From contig NZ_CANMZW010000022.1 of assembly GCF_947502445.1 (NCBI RefSeq), positions 1-64,000 on the forward strand: DNA of 64,000 nt, in the 5' to 3' direction. The first letter of the stretch is position 1. Each line of letters begins with the position of its first letter. This stretch comes from an uncultured Brevibacillus sp. Lineage in GTDB: Bacteria; Bacillota; Bacilli; Brevibacillales; Brevibacillaceae. Positions 43,273-52,194 of this stretch are shown one piece after another. The notes beneath the pieces were generated by a model, which ran no database searches, had not been told where the DNA came from, and was given only the letters and a program-made list of their open reading frames with translations. A program made the translations under genes and the position numbers.

Positions 43273-45114
43273 TTGGTGGTGTTCAAAAAAGTGCAGCTAG
43301 TGGAGCAGTACATTCGAATATGTGCAGGCTTTCCCGAAGAAGCGCTGGGACAGCCGCAAGAAATAGGGCTGGCAGAAGTCGCGACCCGTTTGTTTTGTAC
43401 CCTGCGCAACGCAACCCTAACATTAAAAAAATTGCAGAAGCAGGGCTGGCTTATTTGGCAGCCAGGAAGAGGGAGAGGGAATCGCTCTGTACTCACTTGC
43501 CTGCTGTCTCCAGCTGATGTGGTTTTGAGTGTTGCCAAAGAAATCGTGCAAAAAGGCGAAATCAAAGCATCGCGGGAATTAATCGATCAGTATCAACGGG
43601 AGTGGCCAGCACTTGCAGAGGAATACTCCCTGTGGATGAGCAGTCAGTTTGGACTTCGTGTGACGAGGGAAAAGGAGAATAGTAGAGTCGATACGCTGCG
43701 CTTGTTCTTTGATCATCCGTTTCAAGGACTTGATCCGATTCACGTCCTCCTGCGCTCACAAACTCATTTGGTCAAACATTTGTTTGATTGTCTCATCCGC
43801 TTTGATCCTATCACGAAGACTGTTGAGCCGCAGTTAAGCTTTTATTGGGAGGTAGACGAGACAGGGCGGGAGTGGACCTTTTTTCTGCGCAAAGGCGTCT
43901 TATTTCATCACGGACGTCAGCTTACGGCAGAGGATGTCTGTTTCTCCTTTCAGCGATTGCAAGAGGAAAGGTCCAAGCATCGCTGGCTAACGGCTTCCAT
44001 CTTAACCACCGTCGCAAAAGACGAGCATGTTGTTGTTATAACACTTGCCACGCCTGATGAGCTCTTTTTAGAGGCGCTGAGTAAAGAATACATGTCCATC
44101 GTTCCCCGCGATTATGCTGATCAGATGGGAGCACAGTTTGCGCAGATGCCAGTAGGGACCGGACCTTTTCGCGTTGTGCGCAATGATGACTCGATGCTGG
44201 TTTTGGAGGCGTTTCAGCCTTATTTTGGTGGCCGTCCGTTTTTAGATCGGATTGAAATCTGGTGTGTCCCAGAACTGCCTGAGGACAAGAAAATGGCGAA
44301 GGGGTTGGACCGTACGCAGCTTCTGCTGCCTGTCACTTCGGGAGAACATAAGCTCGAACAGGATGAAATATCGTGGAAAGGTCTTGGGAGGCAGGAGCAC
44401 TGCTTTCAATACGTCAGCTTCAATGGGGCAAAAAATGGTCCGCTGCGAAATCATGCTTTTCGTGAATGGCTGGCGGGAATCCTTTCACCGAGTGAGCTGT
44501 GCGACGACTTGAAGGGAATGAGGGAGCCTGTGTTTGCCTGGGGGACAACCGGCCCCTTTCTCGTGCACGGTGATGAGCTGTGCGATGATTCTGCCGAAGC
44601 GTTAAAGACATGGGAGGAGATAGGGTACGAGGGAGAACAGCTGCAACTGTATACGTATCCTGATCTGGATCATGTGGAAGACGCAGAATGGATCCAAGCA
44701 AAATGTAAGGCGAATGGCGTCAATATCAAGATCGTGTATGCCGTGCCAGAGGAGCTAGCGAAGCCAGCTGTTCTTGAGGCAGCGGATCTCGTTGTAGACA
44801 GCGCCAATGTAGATGAGCGCAGCGAGCTGTCCTTACGGGAGTTTTTATACGCAGATGCGTTGAGTATCACACATCATTTAAATGAGGAACAAAAAGAAGC
44901 GGTGGATCAAATCATGAGATGGATGGGACTAGCTAAAACACGAGAGGAGAGGCAAGCTTTTATGACGAGGATGATAGAATTGCTTGATGAATGGCATACG
45001 TTTGTTCCGTTATATTCGAATCGAGTAGAGATGCTTGCACATCCCCGTCTATCAGGAGTCAGCCTGGATGCTTATGGATGGGTAGACTTTACTCGTGTTT
45101 TTGTCAAGACTTAG
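43273..45114 (+). CDS. SgrR-like transcription factor with solute-binding-protein domain
   Basis: 613 aa; the start is uncertain among TTG 43273, the following GTG codons and nearby sites. Residues 1-85 form a winged helix (IGLAEVATRLFCTLRNATLTLKKLQKQGWLIWQPGRGRG). Residues about 150-610 form an SBP_bac_5 domain (RKGVLFHHGRQLTAEDVCFSFQRLQ; VGTGPFRVVRNDDSMLVLEAF). No signal peptide is present, so the binding domain is cytoplasmic, as in SgrR, which senses small ligands. Divergent from the MFS exporter. Confidence 0.8.
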   Translation: MVVFKKVQLVEQYIRICAGFPEEALGQPQEIGLAEVATRLFCTLRNATLTLKKLQKQGWLIWQPGRGRGNRSVLTCLLSPADVVLSVAKEIVQKGEIKASRELIDQYQREWPALAEEYSLWMSSQFGLRVTREKENSRVDTLRLFFDHPFQGLDPIHVLLRSQTHLVKHLFDCLIRFDPITKTVEPQLSFYWEVDETGREWTFFLRKGVLFHHGRQLTAEDVCFSFQRLQEERSKHRWLTASILTTVAKDEHVVVITLATPDELFLEALSKEYMSIVPRDYADQMGAQFAQMPVGTGPFRVVRNDDSMLVLEAFQPYFGGRPFLDRIEIWCVPELPEDKKMAKGLDRTQLLLPVTSGEHKLEQDEISWKGLGRQEHCFQYVSFNGAKNGPLRNHAFREWLAGILSPSELCDDLKGMREPVFAWGTTGPFLVHGDELCDDSAEALKTWEEIGYEGEQLQLYTYPDLDHVEDAEWIQAKCKANGVNIKIVYAVPEELAKPAVLEAADLVVDSANVDERSELSLREFLYADALSITHHLNEEQKEAVDQIMRWMGLAKTREERQAFMTRMIELLDEWHTFVPLYSNRVEMLAHPRLSGVSLDAYGWVDFTRVFVKT

Positions 45115-45228
45115 CGAAAAATGTCACAATTTAGTGTGAAACCGCTTTCCTCTTTCATCGTATAATTACGTAGAGAGATATTCTTATCAATAACATGACA
45201 TCACCACGTTTGGAGGAGGAAGTGCGCG

Positions 45229-45654
45229 TTGTTTACAAGAACGGAAAAGGACAAACATATTTTGTTTGCTTCGATTCGATTGATGATATGCGTCGGACAT
45301 GCAGACGGTTATATAGGAAATAAAGAATTTGACCAAATTCATGATATTGTGAATGCGGAGCATTTTACGTTAAAAGAACGGCAAATTTTGATGGATGATC
45401 TGGATTATCCGAAACGTCCAGAAGTGATCGTCGAAGATTTGGTGGACCTCACGCAAAATGAAAAGCTAGTTATGATGCGCAAGCTGTACCACATGGCGCT
45501 GATTGATCGCAAGCTGTCTGCCATGGAGACGAGGGAAATTGCGCGGATCGCCTCTCTCATCGGTATATCCAAAGAAAAGCAGGCACAGGTGGAAGAGTGG
45601 ATTCGCGAAGGCATCGCATGGCGCGAGCGTTGGAAAGAAATCGTCGGAGACTAG
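45229..45654 (+). CDS. TerB-like protein
   Basis: 141 aa from TTG 45229 behind GGAGGAGG. All-helical, with acidic motifs CVGHADGYIGNKEFDQI and ALIDRKLSAMETREIARIASLIGI. These resemble the TerB/tellurite-resistance helical fold that binds metal through acidic residues. Stand-alone copies have no firm function. A TATAAT box is near 45161 and a terminator follows. Confidence 0.65.
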   Translation: MFTRTEKDKHILFASIRLMICVGHADGYIGNKEFDQIHDIVNAEHFTLKERQILMDDLDYPKRPEVIVEDLVDLTQNEKLVMMRKLYHMALIDRKLSAMETREIARIASLIGISKEKQAQVEEWIREGIAWRERWKEIVGD

Positions 45655-45656
45655 GG

Positions 45657-45692
45657 AAGGGCCCCATTTCAATTGGGGTCCTTTCACTTTTT
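45657..45692 (+). terminator. intrinsic terminator
   Basis: AAGGGCCCCA and TTGGGGTCCTT (45657-45683), followed by TCACTTTTTT. Confidence 0.8.
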
Positions 45693-45762
45693 TTGGTACA
45701 ATAGGAAGAGTACAGGAATAGTGAAAACGAGAGTATTTGTGCCACGATGAAGGAGGAAACAT

Positions 45763-46563
45763 ATGTTTCGAATCTTAGTTACGAATGACGACGGCATTGA
45801 TGCACTGGGGATTAAACGATTAACAGAAGCTTTGCTCACCCTGGAAGGCGCAGAAATCTATGTGGTGGCCCCTGTGGAGGAAAAAAGCGGGGTAGGTCAT
45901 GGTGTGACGTATCGGAGTGCACTGGCTCCAGAGAAGCGTGATTTTTACGGTTTGCCGGTAAAGGCATGGGCGATTAACGGGAATCCCGCCGATTGTGTAA
46001 AATCCGCCTATTATTTGTTGTTTGAAGATGGTCACAAGCCGGATATCGTTTTTTCCGGAATCAATGTCGGGACAAATCTGGGCAGAGATATTTATTACTC
46101 GGGAACGTGTAGCGGCGCTCGCGAAGCTGTACTGCTCGGTATACCTGGCATTGCCCTTTCCTACGATAACTGGTTCGATCAGGATAACTACGGCGAAGTA
46201 GTCGAGATGATACAACCGCTGGTAAAAGAATTTCGTGAAAAGGCACAAAAGCGAAAGCTACCGCCGAATGTTTTCTGGAATGTCAACATCCCGCATGTTC
46301 CACGTAACGAAATCAAAGGCATTGTGCCTGCAACTCTCTCCATGAATCACTATGAGGACAAGTACAGTGAAGAGGCAGAAGGATACTTTTTGACCCGTGA
46401 ATATCCGGAGGTTATGCCACTTGCCGAGCCACTTGATTATGATCTCGTCAAGCATGATTACATCGCGGTCACACCTGTCCACATTGATGCGACAGATCGG
46501 GCTTTCTTGCAGGAAATGGGAGAATGGTCTTTCGTAAAAGAGTGGGGAAAGCGAGAGGAATAA
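45763..46563 (+). CDS. surE: 5'/3'-nucleotidase SurE
   Basis: 266 aa, AAGGAGG before ATG 45763. The N-terminal ILVTNDDGIDALGIKRL motif, with the two Asp metal ligands, is the SurE signature. Later conserved segments are WAINGNPADCVKSA and SGINVGTNLGRDIYYSGTCSGAREA. It dephosphorylates nucleoside monophosphates with a divalent metal. The next gene starts four bases after the stop, so the two form an operon. Confidence 0.95.
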   Translation: MFRILVTNDDGIDALGIKRLTEALLTLEGAEIYVVAPVEEKSGVGHGVTYRSALAPEKRDFYGLPVKAWAINGNPADCVKSAYYLLFEDGHKPDIVFSGINVGTNLGRDIYYSGTCSGAREAVLLGIPGIALSYDNWFDQDNYGEVVEMIQPLVKEFREKAQKRKLPPNVFWNVNIPHVPRNEIKGIVPATLSMNHYEDKYSEEAEGYFLTREYPEVMPLAEPLDYDLVKHDYIAVTPVHIDATDRAFLQEMGEWSFVKEWGKREE

Positions 46564-46567
46564 CGGG

Positions 46568-47608
46568 ATGGAGAATGAATTTTTTCCACAGCTGACACCA
46601 GATACAACCCTGCTATCCCCTGATGAAAGCACCCAGGGCGAAGTTTTGGACAAGGGAAGATATCATGATCTATACAAACTGGTAGAGGAAGATGGACTCC
46701 CGTATTTCACCCGCTTAAACGGACATGGCGAGGTCGAGCTCTATTTGGTATTTGAAACCGTGGATGCCTTTAGTGAGCAAACAAGAGATGCTGTTTCGAT
46801 CGAATTCAAGACCTATCAAAATAAATTGCTAGCCATCATTTGGACGCTTACTGATCCCTTGCAGCCGCTTGGCTTTCCTCTTAGCTTTGATATACGCTCA
46901 GCCGAGGAAAGATTTATGGCGCTAACGATCCTGCATCAACCGTTTACGTTTCTTCACTATCTTGCCTATGAAGATGGGCAGATGACTCACATCTATTCGG
47001 AGGATATTCATTTTTCTACGGATGAATTAGCCCATGCACATGGAATGATTCGCTCGCTATACGATGGCACACCAGAGTCGATGCCTGAGGCGGCAGAGGT
47101 CCTTGAGGAAGAGATACAGACGATATCAGCCTTGTCCTTACCTGACGCTGTGCTTCTGGAAGCTGGTATGGCCTTTGTTTTACAGTACAGAAGGATGCTG
47201 GCGGAGCATGGGGAGGAGAAAGCCCAGCACCTTTTGATGAGCACGGCCCTGCAAGCAGTTTGGGTGATGCGCAGGCACTCCCGGAGCGAGGTAAGAGACT
47301 CCTCCTTTACGGTTTGGGCAGCGGAACAGGACGATCAGTTTCGTTTGGTGGTGACCCCGAGCCTTGCTCATTTGTTTGAGGTGGTACATATGTCAGAGGA
47401 TGAAGCCAATCCCTTCTCCCGCTTTTTGATGACGCTGCCCGCATTCGTACAAACCGAGGACGCTTCTCCGCTACGGCTTGGAGCATTTCCGCTTTTGCGC
47501 TATGAAAGCGGCCAGCTCTATCATTTGGAGCTGGATGAAACGGTTCAGGAGCATCTCGGCGGCTTGTTTACGCAAGCGTTTCCAGCGGTTCCGAATCCAT
47601 ACGTATGA
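46568..47608 (+). CDS. hypothetical protein downstream of surE
   Basis: 346 aa, starting four bases after surE; GAGAGGAA lies before ATG 46568. A soluble acidic alpha/beta protein with no recognised motif (GHGEVELYLVFETVDAFSEQT; LEEEIQTISALSLPDAVLLEAG). The tight coupling to surE suggests co-regulation, not necessarily shared function. Confidence 0.55.
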   Translation: MENEFFPQLTPDTTLLSPDESTQGEVLDKGRYHDLYKLVEEDGLPYFTRLNGHGEVELYLVFETVDAFSEQTRDAVSIEFKTYQNKLLAIIWTLTDPLQPLGFPLSFDIRSAEERFMALTILHQPFTFLHYLAYEDGQMTHIYSEDIHFSTDELAHAHGMIRSLYDGTPESMPEAAEVLEEEIQTISALSLPDAVLLEAGMAFVLQYRRMLAEHGEEKAQHLLMSTALQAVWVMRRHSRSEVRDSSFTVWAAEQDDQFRLVVTPSLAHLFEVVHMSEDEANPFSRFLMTLPAFVQTEDASPLRLGAFPLLRYESGQLYHLELDETVQEHLGGLFTQAFPAVPNPYV

Positions 47609-47757
47609 TTGTTGAAACATTGCGAAAAATATTTTCATAGGAATTTTTTGTGCTTCGATGAAATAAGGGTAAATAAGTCATTTTTCAACAAAGGATATGA
47701 CAAGGGGGATTTCGAAGTTAAGTAGTACAGATAATCCGCTGGGGAGAGGTGACGACG

Positions 47758-48246
47758 ATGTACGCTGTTAAACCCGATGTTTTTCAGGTTGTATCTGATT
47801 GCGCCCACCGTTTTCAAGAGGAGATTGAGCAAGTGGCAGGGCGTCACTCGCTTACAATGGAAAGTGGATTTCCAGCTCTGGAACTGCAAGTCCATCCACA
47901 ATTCCAGGCGTTACTGGAATATACATTGTGGGGAGAGTCAGGCTTAGTCGCCATCCATGGCAAATTAAACGTTCGTGATGATGTCGAGGCACAAACGGAT
48001 TCATTTTCTATTATGATGAAATTCTCCTTGTCACACGATCCTACGCTGGATATGGAAGCGAAAAAGCAGCGTATTGAAGAAATTTTGTATGGCGAAGTGG
48101 ACCTTTTCTGGAACATTCCACCTGCAGGTCACATCGGTCACATCGAATTGACCATCCGCTTTATGTATCAGCCCGGTTCAGGCAGGCTTGGTGAATACGT
48201 ACGCAGTGTCCTGGGCATCGTAACCGGAAAGATGCTCGCTGCCTAA
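47758..48246 (+). CDS. hypothetical protein
   Basis: 162 aa from ATG 47758 behind GAGAGG; GTG 47749 is also in frame. Mixed alpha/beta soluble protein (FPALELQVHPQFQALLEYTLWG; DPTLDMEAKKQRIEEILYGEVD). No family recognised. No clear terminator separates it from the thpR gene. Confidence 0.5.
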   Translation: MYAVKPDVFQVVSDCAHRFQEEIEQVAGRHSLTMESGFPALELQVHPQFQALLEYTLWGESGLVAIHGKLNVRDDVEAQTDSFSIMMKFSLSHDPTLDMEAKKQRIEEILYGEVDLFWNIPPAGHIGHIELTIRFMYQPGSGRLGEYVRSVLGIVTGKMLAA

Positions 48247-48338
48247 AAGAAGCAATGGAAAAATGGCTCTCCGATCAGGGAGGGCTATTTGTTTTCGTGT
48301 AGGTAGCATTTGTTCACAAGAGGATAGGTGATTGACTC

Positions 48339-48935
48339 ATGCGTTTATTCGTAGCGTTAGACATACCACAAGAAGCGGGAGTGTACATGGCTGACATACA
48401 GTCGCGACTCAAGCAGGAAATCAGCGTGAGACGCTGGCAGCCTTTGCATAACTTGCATTTGACCCTGCATTTTTTAGGTGATGTCAAAGAAGATCTGGTG
48501 CCCGCAATATGCGAGGATATGGATATTGTCAGTGCGATTATTAATCCGTTCACCTTGCGTGTCGGAGGGTTTGGCGCTTTTCCGCATGCGGATAAACCGC
48601 GCGTATTGTGGCTCGGGCTGCGCGGTCAGGTAAGCTCGCTCAAGCAGCTGCATCTTTTGCTGGGAAAACGGTTTGATTTGCATCAGGGCTTAGCCTATGA
48701 TCGAAAACGCTATCGTCCACATGTTACCCTAGCGCACGGTCCCGCAGAGCAGGAAAACGGATTGCCACTCGTAGAATGGAATGACACATATCTGGCATTG
48801 GAACCTCCACAGTGGAAGGCGAAGCATGTACATCTGTACCGGTCCGAGCTGATGCCGACAGGAGCGGTACATACGATTATACATACGAGCACGTTTGATA
48901 AAGATCACAGCAAAAAACAAGCGGTACCTGAATAG
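48339..48935 (+). CDS. thpR: RNA 2',3'-cyclic phosphodiesterase (2H superfamily)
   Basis: 198 aa. It has two HxTx motifs, HLTL in HNLHLTLHFLGDV and HVTL in YRPHVTLAHG, the paired catalytic histidines of the 2H phosphoesterases. The start MRLFVALDIP is characteristic of the ThpR/LigT group. It opens 2',3'-cyclic phosphates at RNA ends. Its stop is close to the next gene. Confidence 0.9.
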   Translation: MRLFVALDIPQEAGVYMADIQSRLKQEISVRRWQPLHNLHLTLHFLGDVKEDLVPAICEDMDIVSAIINPFTLRVGGFGAFPHADKPRVLWLGLRGQVSSLKQLHLLLGKRFDLHQGLAYDRKRYRPHVTLAHGPAEQENGLPLVEWNDTYLALEPPQWKAKHVHLYRSELMPTGAVHTIIHTSTFDKDHSKKQAVPE

Positions 48936-48984
48936 AATAGGAAGAGTGATTAGGGAAAGCCTTCCAGAAAGCGGTGGAAAACGA

Positions 48985-49653
48985 ATGGGTGAGTTCACGA
49001 CCGGCATTCTTTATCCACGCAAATACGAACCGAAAGTACTGATTGCCTTGTCCAAGATCGATCAGTCATACTTCCACAGAAACGTCAACGGCGACTGGAA
49101 CGCTTTTTTCCTGCGGGATGAGTGGCTGCAAACCTCATCGACCGTCCAATTTTTATTGCAGCTGTCGAAGCACTACGTGCCGCTCTTATGGTTTCATGAT
49201 GCGGAAGACAACGGTTGGGGATTTCGGTTGTTCGATGCCGGCTATGAGGTATCCTCTGCAACGATTAGCTACTCACTCGACGTCGAGATGGCAGAAGTGG
49301 AATTTGGTCGGCTCTATCCGGATGTAAACCTGCAGGAAAGGATTACAGACAGCGAGGACGTTCGCCAAAAGTATGAGGACATATTGGATCGGGTTGTGCG
49401 TTCGGAGTTGTATCGGCGAGAGGTTGGGAAAGGGATTACCCGAATCAGGCCGCAATCCTTTAACCGGATCACGGGACCAAAACAGGTGCAACAACTGCGC
49501 TCGCTCTTTGACTTGCAGCTATTGACTGACGTGGATGACGAGACCGGGGCTTCATTGTTATACGACTCAGTAGACCTGTTTAAGGAGATTCTGGGAATCG
49601 AAGAAATGGTATGGGTCAATTACGCGTATTTGGCCAGTGGTGGAAGGGAGTGA
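48985..49653 (+). CDS. hypothetical protein downstream of thpR
   Basis: 222 aa from ATG 48985, with GGTGG upstream; GTG 48946 after AGGAAGA is in frame and would add 13 residues. A soluble protein rich in aromatic residues (SYFHRNVNGDWNAFFLRDEW; YVPLLWFHDAEDNGWGFRLFDAG). No family recognised. It ends at a strong terminator that marks the border with a decayed transporter operon. Confidence 0.5.
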   Translation: MGEFTTGILYPRKYEPKVLIALSKIDQSYFHRNVNGDWNAFFLRDEWLQTSSTVQFLLQLSKHYVPLLWFHDAEDNGWGFRLFDAGYEVSSATISYSLDVEMAEVEFGRLYPDVNLQERITDSEDVRQKYEDILDRVVRSELYRREVGKGITRIRPQSFNRITGPKQVQQLRSLFDLQLLTDVDDETGASLLYDSVDLFKEILGIEEMVWVNYAYLASGGRE

Positions 49654-49658
49654 GAAGT

Positions 49659-49692
49659 GCAAAAAAGGGTGGGAAAAGCTCCCGCCCTTTTT
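49659..49692 (+). terminator. strong intrinsic terminator
   Basis: AAAAAAGGGTGGGA and TCCCGCCCTTTTTT form a long stem around AAAGC. On the minus strand it also ends the decayed transporter operon. Confidence 0.85.
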
Positions 49693-49698
49693 TACGTG

Positions 49699-50236
49699 CC
49701 ATACAACGGCGATCGTTGGATCTATTTGGGTACGAAGATTTTCCCACATCACGACAGGAAGCGTTTTCGTTTTTTCGCCGGCGATAAAAATGGTGACCAC
49801 CACCTCATCAAGCGACGTGATCAGAGCGAACAGCGCTCCCGATAAAATCGACGGGCGGATCAAGGGAAAGGTTATTTTGAAAAAAGTCCCGAGTGGCGTA
49901 GAACCGAGCCCCTTCGATGCCAGTTCCAAGCGTCGATCGATTCCCTTTAAACCAGTCATGCCTGTTACAAAGACGATAGGAACGGCAAGCACAGAGTGAG
50001 CCAGTACGAGTCCGCCAAGTGTATTTGTTACATGCATCGGGGCAAAGGTATCGTACATAGCAATGGCAACAATGATGACAGGAACAACCATTGGAGCTAC
50101 CATTACAGCCATAAAGACTTTCTTTCCCCAAAAGTTGATTCGTGTCACAGGGGTTGCGGCCATAGTCCCTAAAACCGTAGCTAATAGCGCTGTCAAGCAA
50201 GCCGTGTATAGACTTCGAAGAAACGCAGGGCGAGCA
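49699..50236 (-). pseudogene. PotC-like ABC permease, truncated at both ends
   Basis: The frame reads SLYTACLTALLATVLGTMAA, helices of a polyamine/iron-type permease, the EAA loop GIDRRLELASKGLGSTPLGTFFKITFPLI and finally WENLRTQIDPTIAVV. The first membrane region is missing: the sequence fuses directly to the end of the PotB remnant. The last helix is missing too: after IAVV the frame runs into the neighbour's terminator. It cannot encode a full permease. Confidence 0.8.
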
Positions 50237-50875
50237 GAAGCATTCTGACAATAAATAAAAGGACAGCAAGGGCGGCAGCCAGATGCCAGTTTAATGTTTT
50301 CACAATATTATTTTCGATCAACATGGAAATCATCATGTTCTCCGGCCCGTCTAGCAAAGCAGGAGTGACGAAGTAGCAGAGGCATAGCATAAAGACGATC
50401 AGAGAACCAGACAGGATACCCGGCAGCGACAAAGGGAGAAATATGTGAAAAAAGGCTTGCCACGATCGCACGAGAAGGCTTATCCAAAAGGGGCGAGAAT
50501 CCCCCCAAAAACAAGCTTTTTCCAGATTCCATCCTTTAGTTGAACCAATAGTTTCGCAAGCGGATAAGCGAGCAGCAGGCTGACAATCGTCACGAAACAG
50601 GAGATTTTTATCGTTAACCACATGACGTGCAAATAGATCGAGTGAGAAAAGATATAGAGAAAATATTGAAGTGTAAAGCCATTTCCGTCATAGATGCTCA
50701 ATTTGAAAAGACCGAACAAAGAATAAATCATGAAGAACAAAAGGTAACCAAGCGGCACTAGTACCAATATCCAATGAGCCCTGGGTATCCTTGATAATAA
50801 ATATGGAAAAGATCTTCTGTTGCTCAATACCCTCCAGGATGCTTTAGTCCTCCTAGACCATAATAAACCCTTCAT
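50193..50875 (-). pseudogene. PotB-like ABC permease with internal deletion and frameshift
   Basis: The N-terminal frame (to 50480) reads VPLGYLLFFMIYSLFGLFKLSI .. LLLAYPLAKLLVQLKDG and stops at APFG. In the next frame the natural continuation APFWISLLVRS is present, joined directly to WQAFFHIFLPLSLPGILSG, which normally lies about 100 residues further on. So one indel and one large deletion have occurred. The C-terminal helices follow to 50193. The start is uncertain (TTG 50827 or ATG 50875). Confidence 0.8.
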
Positions 50876-51854
50876 GAAACGGATCTGCTTTTTCGATGAC
50901 GAACTGATGCATACCAGTAATCCAGGCAGAACCAATAATTTCCGGAATTATCCCTGAATGTGGGCCGACTTTGACTGTTCCCAAAATACGTCCTTCAAAA
51001 GTGGAATTAATCACACTTTCATGGAAAAATGATTGGCCAATATCAAGCTTGCCAGTATTATGCAGAACGGCCATTTTCGCGCACGTACCTGTTCCACAAG
51101 GAGATCGGTCGAGTTGACCGCTTCCGAATACGACAGCATTGCGGTAGTCGATCCCCTGATGGAGTGACGGCAAGCTGAATTCGATCAGATCAATGCTGTT
51201 GATTTCCGGAAGGAGCGGATGTTCAAAAAGCAATTGTTCATTCGCCGCTTCCTTGATCGCCATTCCCAGAGAGATGATTGTTTGCTGTTCTTCTCGTTCC
51301 AGTTTGAGTCCGAGCGGCTGTGCATCGACAATCCCGAAAATACTGCCGCCAAATGCAACCTGCATAGACACTGTTCCAATCTCCTTCACTTCAATCTGCA
51401 CTCCCTGATGAAACACAAAAGAGGGCACATTAGTAAAGGCAACCCGTTTCACCGAATGGTTGTCCATTTCCACACGGCACGTTATGATCCCAGCTGGAGT
51501 GTCTAGCTTGACAGTTGGTTTCGCCGGGATGATTCCTAGGTTGATCGCAGTGGTCACTGTACCGATGGTTCCGTGTCCGCACATGTTGAGATACCCTTTC
51601 GAATCCATAAAAATGACGCCGAGATCACATTCATCATCGCATGGATCGGTCAGGATTGCCCCAAACATATCACGGTGTCCACGCGGTTCGTTCATCAGGA
51701 GCTTCCGCAGCCAGTCCAGTCTTGTTTCCATATCACGTTTTTTATCCATCATCGTTTTGCCAAAAATCCGGGGTGCTCCACCGGTTACAATCCGAGTCGG
51801 TTCCCCCATGGTATGGGAATCGACGGTTTGAATGTAGTGAGATAGCTGAATCAT
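50853..51854 (-). CDS. proline racemase / hydroxyproline epimerase family enzyme
   Basis: 333 aa, GGGAGG before ATG 51854. Both catalytic Cys of two-base racemases are present: C92 in MCGHGTIG and C253 in DRSPCGTGTC. That argues for a true racemase or 4-hydroxyproline 2-epimerase rather than the dehydratase branch, in which one Cys is replaced. It lies between a transporter binding-protein remnant and decayed permeases, downstream of a sigma-54-type promoter. Proline, hydroxyproline or a betaine derivative are candidate substrates. Confidence 0.8.
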   Translation of the reverse strand: MIQLSHYIQTVDSHTMGEPTRIVTGGAPRIFGKTMMDKKRDMETRLDWLRKLLMNEPRGHRDMFGAILTDPCDDECDLGVIFMDSKGYLNMCGHGTIGTVTTAINLGIIPAKPTVKLDTPAGIITCRVEMDNHSVKRVAFTNVPSFVFHQGVQIEVKEIGTVSMQVAFGGSIFGIVDAQPLGLKLEREEQQTIISLGMAIKEAANEQLLFEHPLLPEINSIDLIEFSLPSLHQGIDYRNAVVFGSGQLDRSPCGTGTCAKMAVLHNTGKLDIGQSFFHESVINSTFEGRILGTVKVGPHSGIIPEIIGSAWITGMHQFVIEKADPFHEGFIMV

Positions 51855-51886
51855 GGCAACCTCCCGTTGTCTGTGAAATGTTGTGC

Positions 51887-51961
51887 TTATTTGATCAACC
51901 ACTGTTGAAAGCGTTCGTTTACCTGATCATAATGGTCAACCCACCATTGATCGTGAGGATA
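51887..51961 (-). pseudogene. last 24 codons of a PotD-like substrate-binding protein
   Basis: The minus strand reads WWVDHYDQVNERFQQW and ends in a TAA at 51889. This is the typical C-terminus of PotD/AfuA-like binding proteins. A good site AAAGGAGG (51978-51971) sits directly in front, so nearly the whole gene has been removed between its ribosome binding site and its tail. Confidence 0.7.
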
Positions 51962-52008
51962 ATCTGATTTCCTCCTTTGATTCGTTTAGGGCCCATATCT
52001 GGAGATAG

Positions 52009-52024
52009 AGCAACATTCATGCCA
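52009..52024 (-). promoter_or_regulatory. sigma-54 promoter of the racemase/transporter unit
   Basis: The minus strand reads TGGCAT-GAATG-TTGCT against the consensus TGGCAC-N5-TTGCW, with a single mismatch. It precedes the binding-protein ribosome site by about 30 bases. Confidence 0.7.
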
Positions 52025-52092
52025 GTCATTATCACAGTAAACCAAAACAGCATTGTACGAAAATTAATAAGCAGTGTAGTAACTTTTGAAAT

Positions 52093-52112
52093 GTGTACGG
52101 ATTTTTGCACAC
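52093..52112. promoter_or_regulatory. candidate enhancer (UAS) for the racemase unit
   Basis: GTGTACGG (52093-52100) and TTTTTGCACAC (52102-52112) form an imperfect dyad about 70-90 bases upstream of the leftward -24/-12 promoter. The right half matches the repeated TTTTCGCACAC upstream of the carnitine operon. Confidence 0.5.
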
Positions 52113-52194
52113 GTTCGCTTCGGGATCATCCTGTACATAATTTTGTGCTACAGTAACATAAGGGTACCCATCTTGTTTCAAATGGAGGATGACT

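Noticed and set aside
45137-45150. cre-like TGAAACCGCTTTCC upstream of the TerB-like gene
   Set aside because: One mismatch to a degenerate consensus, and no carbon-related gene follows, so chance is likely.
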